From: Rhizobium sp. CC-YZS058
Lineage (GTDB): Bacteria > Pseudomonadota > Alphaproteobacteria > Rhizobiales > Rhizobiaceae
Assembly: GCF_034720595.1 (NCBI RefSeq)
Contig: NZ_JAYESJ010000001.1
Span: forward strand, 3,188,001 to 3,252,000
Reading direction: 5' to 3'
DNA length: 64,000 nucleotides
A program made the translations under genes and the position numbers. The notes under the pieces were generated by a model. That model did not search any database and was not told the origin of the DNA. It saw nothing but the letters and a program-made list of their open reading frames with translations. Each line of letters starts with the position of its first letter. Positions within the stretch are counted from its first letter, which is position 1. Of this stretch, positions 60,138-64,000 are shown one piece after another.

Positions 60138-62189
60138 CTAGCGAAGCATGGCCGCGACGTTGCCGCCATCGACGGTGAGGACGGCGCCGGTGGATGTGCG
60201 GGCGGTGGCGAGATGAAGGAAGGCCTCCGCCACATCGGCGCTGGTCACCTCCCGCTTCAGCAGGTTGCCGCGCATATAGACCTCGGGCGTCACCGCCCGG
60301 GCGCGGGCGCGTTCTTCGACCATGGCGTCGGTCATCAGCCCCGTGCGGATGCGGTCCGGATTGACGGCATTGACGGCGATGCCATCGGCGGCATGTTCCA
60401 GCGCATATTGGCGCATCAGCGCCATCAGCGCCGCCTTGGAGGTGCCGTAGGGGCCGAACTCCGCGCCCGGATTGACCGCCTGCTTGCTGACGTTGAAGAC
60501 GATCGAGCCGCCCGTTCCCTGCGCCTTCATCCGCCGCACCGCCGCGCGCGCCACATAATGATGGCTCCAGAAATTGAGATCGAAGGCAGCCTTGAAGCGA
60601 TCGTCGGGCACGTCGAGCAGCGCGCCCTGGAAGGCCGCGCCAGCATTGGAAATCAGGATATCGATCCCGCCATAGGCCTCGACGACCCGGTCGATCGCCG
60701 CGGCGGCAGCCTGCGCATCGGTGAGATCACAGGCGATGCCGAGGCCGCCGAGGCGGCGCCCCTCGCTCTCCACGCGCGCGGCATCGACGTCCAGCAGCGC
60801 GACTTCCGCGCCCTCCGCCTTCAGCCGCTCGGCAACCGCCAGGCCGAGGCCGCCCGCGCCCCCGGTGATGACGGCCACCTGACGGGTCAGCGGCTTTTCC
60901 ACCTGCTTGGCGAGCTTGACCTGTTCCAGCGACCAATATTCGATGTCGAACAGGTCTTCCTCCGACAAGGCCTCGAAGCGGTCGATGCCTTCCGCGCCGC
61001 GGATGACCTCGATGGTCGCTTCCGCCACATCGGCGGAGATCCGCGCGGCCTTCCGGGTCGGGCCGGCGGCAAGGAGACCGATGCCGTCGATGTAGAAGAC
61101 CCGCGGCATGGGATCGAGCATGGTCTTGCCGCCGCCGCTGCGCGCATTGTTGCGGGCGAAATAGGCGCGATAGGCCTCCGCATAGTCGACCACGGCCTGG
61201 CGGGCCTGTTCCGCCCAGACGTCGAGCGCGCCCGCCCGCGGGGCCGGCAGGGCAACGCCATAGCGCTTGATGTGGATGACATGCTCCGGCGTCGCATTGC
61301 CGCGCTGGACGAGATCGGCGACATTCGGTGCGCCGCAGAAATCGAGGATGGCGTCGTTGACGCGGTGTTCGAGGATGAAGCGGCGGAACCGCCCCTCCTC
61401 CGCGCCCGGCAGGGCCAGCGCGCCGCGCAGGATGGGCGCGATCTCCGCGATCGGAGCCAGCGCCGCGCCCTGCGCCACATGCGTTCCGAACGGTGCCGGA
61501 TTGCCCTGTGCAATGCGCGTCTCGGCCCGGTCGATCGCTTCGATCATGGCCTCATAGGCAATGCGCGGATCGTCCGACCAGGTGAAGATGCCGTGCTTCA
61601 GCAGGATCATGCCCGGCGCATCCGGCCGCTCGGAAAACGCCTTGAGGCAGGCCTTCGAAAGATCGAAGCCCGGCATGACATAGGGAACGACGATCATTTC
61701 CGGGAAGAGCGCCCGGATGATCGCCTCGCCGTTCGGCTGGTTGGTCAGGGCCACGATCGCATTGGCATGGGTGTGGTCGACATGCTTGAACGGGAGGATG
61801 GCATGGAGGATCGCCTCGACCGAGGGGTTCGGCGCCGACGGATCGAGCAGCAGCCGGCGCTGCAGCATCACCATGTCGTCGTCGCTCAGGCGATCGTACT
61901 CGACCATGGCCTTCAGCGGTGCGAGCCGGAGCGCTGGCAAGCCCGCCGGCTCGATCTTGCCCATGTCCCAGCCGCTGCCCTTGACGCAGAGCACCTCGAC
62001 CGGGGTGCCGTCATGGTCGTTCATCACCGTCTTGACCGAGGTATTGCCCCCGCCATGCAGAACGAGCTGCGGCACCGAGCCGAGCAGCCGGGTCGTATAG
62101 GTGCGGATCGCCACATCGCGGTTGATGCCCCGCGCTTCATATCCGGAAACCACCGACTGGAATTCGGCATCCGACCATTTCGACTGCAT
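60138..62189 (-). CDS. bifunctional aldolase / short-chain dehydrogenase (RhaE-like fusion)
   Basis: A 683-residue fusion. Residues 1 to about 400 form a class II aldolase domain (VLHGGGNTSVK, and the metal-site pattern HVDHTHANAI with a later KHGIFTWSDD). Residues about 435-683 form an SDR domain (TGGAGGLG, SNAGAAF, YGTSK active site, DGGN). The known relative is the RhaE/YuxG rhamnulose-1-phosphate aldolase/lactaldehyde dehydrogenase. The ATG at 62189 follows GAGGGAGAGAC; an upstream GTG is less likely. The divergent SorC regulator and a PfkB kinase nearby suggest cleavage of a phosphorylated ketose, with immediate oxidation of the aldehyde product. L-rhamnose is the nearest known sugar but is not proven. 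Confidence 0.87.
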   Translation of the reverse strand: MQSKWSDAEFQSVVSGYEARGINRDVAIRTYTTRLLGSVPQLVLHGGGNTSVKTVMNDHDGTPVEVLCVKGSGWDMGKIEPAGLPALRLAPLKAMVEYDRLSDDDMVMLQRRLLLDPSAPNPSVEAILHAILPFKHVDHTHANAIVALTNQPNGEAIIRALFPEMIVVPYVMPGFDLSKACLKAFSERPDAPGMILLKHGIFTWSDDPRIAYEAMIEAIDRAETRIAQGNPAPFGTHVAQGAALAPIAEIAPILRGALALPGAEEGRFRRFILEHRVNDAILDFCGAPNVADLVQRGNATPEHVIHIKRYGVALPAPRAGALDVWAEQARQAVVDYAEAYRAYFARNNARSGGGKTMLDPMPRVFYIDGIGLLAAGPTRKAARISADVAEATIEVIRGAEGIDRFEALSEEDLFDIEYWSLEQVKLAKQVEKPLTRQVAVITGGAGGLGLAVAERLKAEGAEVALLDVDAARVESEGRRLGGLGIACDLTDAQAAAAAIDRVVEAYGGIDILISNAGAAFQGALLDVPDDRFKAAFDLNFWSHHYVARAAVRRMKAQGTGGSIVFNVSKQAVNPGAEFGPYGTSKAALMALMRQYALEHAADGIAVNAVNPDRIRTGLMTDAMVEERARARAVTPEVYMRGNLLKREVTSADVAEAFLHLATARTSTGAVLTVDGGNVAAMLR

Positions 62190-62267
62190 GTCTCTCTCCC
62201 TCACCTATTCGCTGACCCGCTGCTGCGCGCCTATCGCAAAGCCTACGGCTTCGTCCGGTCTTCTACA

Positions 62268-62295
62268 AATGCTATAGAGCATTGACAATAGTCAA
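62268..62295. promoter_or_regulatory. two adjacent palindromes in the aldolase/SorC divergent promoter
   Basis: AATGCT-ATAG-AGCATT (62268-62283) and TTGAC-AATA-GTCAA (62282-62295) are both perfect inverted repeats and overlap by two bases. They lie 79-106 bases upstream of the aldolase gene and 73-100 bases upstream of the SorC-family gene. They are the likely operators for this regulator. Confidence 0.65.
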
Positions 62296-62367
62296 CCCGC
62301 AATTGGATCGTGTTGATCAAGGTCGGGTTTCGTGTCAGTCAGAGGCAGAACCCACTGGAAGACCCCC

Positions 62368-63348
62368 ATGCCCCGCGACGACCTTGGATCCGTTTCGCCG
62401 CCGATCCCGGCAGAGTTCGACGACGCGATCGTCTGGGCCGCCTGGCTCTATTACGAAGACCAGCTGACGCAGCACGAGATCGCCAAGCTGCTCGGCGTTT
62501 CGCGCGCCACCATCGTCAATTACCTCCAGGAAGCGCGCAAACGCGGCATCGTGCGCATTCTTATGAATGCCGAGGTTGCCACCCGCACCGACATTGCCCG
62601 CAGCCTGGCCGAACGCTACGGGCTGGAGCAGGCCATGGTGCTGCCGGCGCAGGCCGATGACAGCCATGCCGCGACGCTGCAGGCGCTGGGCGCCGGCGGA
62701 GCACGCCTGATCGAGCGGCTGCTCAAGCCGGGCGACACGATCTGCGTGTCCTGGGGGCGCACCGTGCTGGCTGTCGCCGAAGCGCTGCAGCTTCCCCGGC
62801 CGCTCGACGGCCTGAGCGTCGTGCAGGTGACCGGCGCTTCGGCCGGCAATCGCGCCTTTTCGGCCGAATTCTGCACCGCCATCATGGCGCGCAACCTTTC
62901 CGCCGTCAGCGTCAACATGGTGGCACCCGCCGTGCTGAGCTCGCCGGAGCTGCGCGATGCGCTGATGGGCGAACCGGTGCTGCGCCGCCAGTTCGCGCGG
63001 ATCAGCCAGGCCAATCTCATCGTCTTCGGCGTCGGTGCGCTGGGGCCGGACAGCACCATGCGCATTGCCGATGTGACCGACAATTCCGAAATCGACGACT
63101 ATGCCGCGGAAGGAGCGGTGGCCGTGCTGATCTGCCGCTTCCTCGACAGGGAGGGCCGCCAGATCAGCCGCGCCTTCGACCGGCGCGTCATCGGCATCGA
63201 GCTCGAGGATCTCAGCCGACTGCCGAAGCGTCTCTGCGTGGCGGGCGGGGCGAACAAGACGACGGCGATCCGCGCCGTGCTGAAGGGCGGCTACGCCACC
63301 CACCTCGTCACCGACATGGGCACGGCGACCCGCCTGCTCGCCGAGTGA
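62368..63348 (+). CDS. SorC/DeoR-type sugar-binding transcriptional regulator
   Basis: A 326-residue regulator. The N-terminal helix-turn-helix (about residues 33-55: LTQHEIAKLLGVSRATIVNY) is followed by a SorC sugar-phosphate-binding domain with GDTICVSWGRTV and AGGANKTTAIRAVLKGG. The ATG at 62368 after ACTGGAAGACCCCC is preferred over a GTG at 62332. It is divergent from the aldolase-dehydrogenase fusion and convergent with the PfkB kinase. Effectors in this family are phosphorylated sugars or polyols. Confidence 0.88.
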   Translation: MPRDDLGSVSPPIPAEFDDAIVWAAWLYYEDQLTQHEIAKLLGVSRATIVNYLQEARKRGIVRILMNAEVATRTDIARSLAERYGLEQAMVLPAQADDSHAATLQALGAGGARLIERLLKPGDTICVSWGRTVLAVAEALQLPRPLDGLSVVQVTGASAGNRAFSAEFCTAIMARNLSAVSVNMVAPAVLSSPELRDALMGEPVLRRQFARISQANLIVFGVGALGPDSTMRIADVTDNSEIDDYAAEGAVAVLICRFLDREGRQISRAFDRRVIGIELEDLSRLPKRLCVAGGANKTTAIRAVLKGGYATHLVTDMGTATRLLAE

Positions 63349-63367
63349 GCGGGCGGGCCTCCCGGGC

Positions 63368-64000
63368 TCAGGCTGCCTTGCGCGGTGCGCTGGCCATGAA
63401 GGCGCGGGTCTCGTCGAAGGAACGGATGCCGGCATCCGAGCCGAGCCCTGTCGCCACCAGCGCGGCGGAGGCCTGGGCAAACATCAGCGCGGTGCGCAGC
63501 TCCATCTTGTGATGCAGCGCGGCGATGAAGCCGGCATCGAAGGCATCGCCGCAGCCGGTCGTGTCCACCACGTCGATGGCGAAGGCCCCTTCGCGCACCA
63601 CGGTGCCGTCAGCCCCCATGAAACAGACCCCCTCGCCGCCCAGCGTGAAGACGCAGTGCTGGACGCCGCGATCGAGGAAGAAGCGGCCGGCCTCCTCGAC
63701 GCCCGAGGCACCGGAGATCTGCCGGGCTTCCTCGATCGAGGGCATGAAATAATCGATGAACGGGAAGAGCGGTTCGATCAAATCGAGCGTACCGTCATTG
63801 GCGCCCAGAAGATCGAATGTGGTGATGCGGCCCCGCGCCTTGGCGGCGGCCAGCAGCGCCCGGCTCGGCTCGCCGTCGAGCTTGGCCAGCAGGCCGGTGC
63901 CGCCCAGATGGACGATCGGAGCGGCCAGCACCGCGTCGAGCCGATCCTGCGCGATCTCGAAATGATCGGAGGCGCCGCGCGCATGCAGCGCCGGCCGCTC
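63368..64000 (-). CDS. PfkB-family carbohydrate kinase (partial)
   Basis: The C-terminal 210 residues of a ribokinase-fold kinase; the start lies beyond the right edge of the window. The catalytic stretch DTTGCGDAFDAGFIAAL contains the base Asp, and FMPSIEEARQISG and TLGGEGV are typical of the family. It converges on the SorC regulator gene and may belong to the same sugar pathway as the aldolase fusion, supplying its phosphorylated substrate. The specific sugar is not readable from this part. Confidence 0.87.
   Translation of the reverse strand, partial: ERPALHARGASDHFEIAQDRLDAVLAAPIVHLGGTGLLAKLDGEPSRALLAAAKARGRITTFDLLGANDGTLDLIEPLFPFIDYFMPSIEEARQISGASGVEEAGRFFLDRGVQHCVFTLGGEGVCFMGADGTVVREGAFAIDVVDTTGCGDAFDAGFIAALHHKMELRTALMFAQASAALVATGLGSDAGIRSFDETRAFMASAPRKAA

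Noticed and set aside
59973..62285. A 770-codon open frame on the plus strand
   Set aside because: It is antisense to the aldolase-dehydrogenase fusion and shows no recognisable domain.
1..64000. Mobile elements, CRISPR arrays, tRNA or rRNA genes
   Set aside because: No transposase or integrase motifs, no regularly spaced repeats, and no tRNA- or rRNA-like stretches were seen on reading both strands.

Overview
The window is GC-rich, densely coding DNA. The gene content points to a Rhizobiaceae-type alphaproteobacterium (Rhizobium/Agrobacterium relatives): many ABC importers each paired with a local regulator and dehydrogenases, an FnrN-type regulator with a cytochrome bd locus, a DgoD-type galactonate dehydratase, an ACR3-ArsN2 arsenic set and a fused aldolase/dehydrogenase of the RhaE type. 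This is inferred from families and gene order; no rRNA or other marker is present. I saw no tRNA, rRNA, transposase, phage gene or CRISPR array.

Layout. 1-2.2 kb: a partial Tat-exported SDR, a small DUF3606-like protein and a second SDR. 2.4-12.3 kb: one long plus-strand operon with a recognisable promoter and an overlapping HutC-type palindrome. It encodes a PotABCD-like importer, a HisD-family alcohol dehydrogenase, a zinc dehydrogenase, a HutC-like repressor, an APH-fold kinase and an FMN 2-hydroxyacid dehydrogenase. This is the best candidate for an undescribed pathway. 12.4-21.5 kb: an frl-like fructosamine (Amadori compound) locus, with a polar amino acid type ABC importer, FAD oxidoreductase, EamA transporter, PfkB kinase (FrlD-like), SIS deglycase (FrlB-like), GntR regulator and zinc dehydrogenase, linked by a repeated GTTGTCnGACAAC palindrome. 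21.7-26.2 kb: a COG0523 GTPase behind a Zur-like box, then a cobalamin riboswitch and a FecCD-type ABC importer. 26.2-27.5 kb: AraC regulator and DUF2000 protein.

27.5-36.3 kb is a microaerobic island: hemN, cydC and cydD on the minus strand, cydA, cydB, cydX and a hemerythrin protein on the plus strand, one FNR/FixK box between cydD and cydA, and an FNR protein with iron-sulfur cysteines converging on the hemerythrin gene. 36.5-42.1 kb: a LysR regulator divergent from MFS, cyclophilin-like, hydrolase, zinc dehydrogenase and cupin genes. 42.2-46.2 kb: a Crp-family regulator, arsR-arsN2-acr3-arsC, and a RibD-like reductase. 46.2-52.6 kb: a galactonate dehydratase, SDR and FadR-type regulator divergent from an AraFGH-like sugar importer.

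52.7-55.8 kb: an SRAP protein, a DUF5996-acetyltransferase fusion and a pirin. 55.9-59.9 kb: an SsuABC-like importer with an NtaA/SnaA-type flavin monooxygenase. 60.1-64 kb: a RhaE-like aldolase/dehydrogenase fusion, a divergent SorC-family regulator and a partial PfkB kinase. A recurring design is a GC-rich hairpin directly after the binding-protein gene of three separate importer operons.
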